DNA from: Candidatus Nanopelagicales bacterium
GTDB taxonomy: Bacteria > Actinomycetota > Actinomycetes > S36-B12 > UBA10799
Reading direction: 5' to 3'
Assembly (NCBI GenBank): GCA_025455985.1
Contig: JALOLM010000024.1
Location: 1 to 18,672, forward strand
Length of the DNA: 18,672 bases
Shown: piece after piece, positions 17,956-18,672 of the stretch
Position numbering within the stretch: position 1 is the first letter of the stretch
Layout: each line of letters opens with the position of its first letter
Notes under the pieces: model-generated
The model's database searches: none
The model's input: the letters and a program-made list of their open reading frames with translations, nothing else
What the model was told of the DNA's origin: nothing
Made by a program: the position numbers and the translations under genes

Positions 17956-18449
17956 CCACGAAGCAGCCGGCGAAGAAAGCCGCCCCCCGGAAGCGGACCA
18001 CCCGCAAGGTCAAGGGCCACCACGACGAGCAAACCCTGGAGACGCAGCGGACCGCGATCAGCCTCCGCGCAGCCGGCCTGACCTGGCGCGACATCGGCGC
18101 GCAACTCGGCGTCGACCATGCCTGGGTGTACCGGCTGGTGCAGGACGGCATCCGGGAGAACATCGCGCAGGACGTCGCGACCATGCGGGAAGAGGATGAC
18201 ACCCGGCTGGTGAAACTGCTCGCCGCGCAATGGCGACCAGCGATGGCCGGGGACACCCGAGCCGCCCTCGCCTGCGTCCGCATCCTCGAGCGACGCGCCC
18301 GACTGTGGGGGATGGACGCCCCCGTCGGGATCGACGCCACCGTGCAGCACACGCACGAGGGAGCGGTCCTAGTCATTGAGGCGGACACAAAAGAGCAGTA
18401 CATGGCCGGGCTGGAGAAAGCGAAGCCGAACCTGCGGGCAGTCCAGTGA
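17952..18449 (+). CDS. Helix-turn-helix protein, probable small terminase subunit
   Basis: The 165-residue product has a basic Lys/Arg tail (1-22) and a helix-turn-helix at about 33-66 (TAISLRAAGLTWRDIGAQLG, then VDHAWVYRLV). A helical middle follows (ATMREEDDTRLVKLLAAQWRPAMAG, ACVRILERRARLWGMDAP). The RARLxGxDAP element near residue 118 is frequent in small terminase subunits and related phage proteins. It is probably the DNA-recognition subunit that brings the packaging motor to viral DNA. The gene overlaps the methylase by four bases. An alternative is a general phage DNA-binding regulator. Confidence 0.65.
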   Translation: MTTKQPAKKAAPRKRTTRKVKGHHDEQTLETQRTAISLRAAGLTWRDIGAQLGVDHAWVYRLVQDGIRENIAQDVATMREEDDTRLVKLLAAQWRPAMAGDTRAALACVRILERRARLWGMDAPVGIDATVQHTHEGAVLVIEADTKEQYMAGLEKAKPNLRAVQ

Positions 18450-18580
18450 CCCGCACCCTGGTCGCCACCCCCGACCCCGAACCGACCCCGCAACCGGTGG
18501 TCACCACCACGGGGAACTCCGGGTGGACCGCCACGTCCACAAGCACCATGACCGTCGGGCAGGGGTGGACGACTGGGTGA
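18446..18580 (+). CDS. Short Thr/Pro-rich frame, 44 residues
   Basis: A GTG in GTGA overlap with the preceding gene opens a frame rich in Thr, Pro and Gly (TPDPEPTPQPVVTTTGN). It has low complexity and no known domain. The overlap and codon bias support translation. It ends just where another frame begins to look coding (18573 onward), so a programmed or erroneous frameshift between the two is possible but not shown. Confidence 0.5.
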   Translation: MTRTLVATPDPEPTPQPVVTTTGNSGWTATSTSTMTVGQGWTTG

Positions 18581-18672
18581 GGACGCCTGCTGCATGCTGT
18601 GCGGCGGCGACCTCCGACACCGGTTCACCACCCTGGTCCGAGGCCGGCAACGGTCCACCTTCGACTGCAGCG
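18573..18672 (+). CDS. Partial zinc-binding protein at the window end
   Basis: This frame reads GEDACCMLCGGDLRHRFTTL and continues to the edge, with a CxxC knuckle and another Cys later, typical of the zinc proteins here, and with strong C/G-ending codons. A GTG at 18577 in a GTGA overlap belongs to a different frame that looks less like protein. In the coding-looking frame the first ATG (18594) would cut the CxxC motif, so the start is more likely the CTG at 18573, or the frame is entered by a shift from the gene before. The gene continues beyond the window. Confidence 0.45.
   Translation, partial: MGEDACCMLCGGDLRHRFTTLVRGRQRSTFDCS

Overview
The window reads as part of a tailed-phage (or prophage) genome from a high-GC actinobacterial host. 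The reasons are strong C/G preference at third codon positions, many short tightly packed genes joined by ATGA/GTGA overlaps, frequent GTG starts, an M15-type endolysin, an ERF annealing protein next to a Cas4-like nuclease, a ParB/DNA-methylase fusion, and a probable small terminase subunit. I see no integrase, repressor, DNA polymerase, tRNA, rRNA, IS element or CRISPR array. Host assignment is inference.

Layout. (a) 1-543, plus strand: the tail of an unknown gene and an M15-like peptidase, probably the end of the late/lysis block. (b) 595-1244, minus strand: three small unknown genes convergent with the endolysin, separated from it by a hairpin exactly between the two stop codons. (c) 1245-1579: a non-coding, hairpin-rich stretch. 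(d) 1580-3757: a recombination operon with a small winged-helix protein, an ERF-family annealing protein, an unknown protein and a RecB/Cas4-like nuclease, closed by a strong hairpin. (e) 3927-5857: an operon of small proteins, including an ASCH-domain protein and several zinc-ribbon proteins. (f) 5862-9375: a long operon of small proteins holding two single-pass membrane proteins, a lipoprotein with a transglycosylase-like domain, a Cys-rich winged-helix protein and an HNH protein. (g) 9442-10722: a DUF932 protein with its own promoter, then two tiny Cys-rich proteins and a terminator. (h) 10827-14251: an operon around a 477-residue secreted sulfatase with an intact C-x-P-S-R site. (i) 14259-16604: zinc-binding small proteins, several with visibly different codon use. 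(j) 16645-18672: the ParB/methylase fusion, the probable small terminase subunit and a partial gene; packaging genes probably continue to the right.

Regulation is unusually readable. Most operons begin at a near-identical box of the form TATA(C/G)T, usually followed by AGGG. At four of these boxes a start codon sits 7-8 bases downstream, where transcription should begin, so the messages are probably leaderless. The other boxes lead into short 5' leaders with a recurrent GA-rich ribosome-binding site and a GCCATGCCA start context. Several promoter boxes contain the stop codon of the preceding gene.

The most unusual content is the phage-borne, signal-peptide-bearing sulfatase, which resembles the N-acetylglucosamine-6-sulfatase branch. 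Next are the membrane/cell-wall cluster at 7207-8063 and the very high density of small Cys-rich, probably zinc-binding proteins (about half of the genes).
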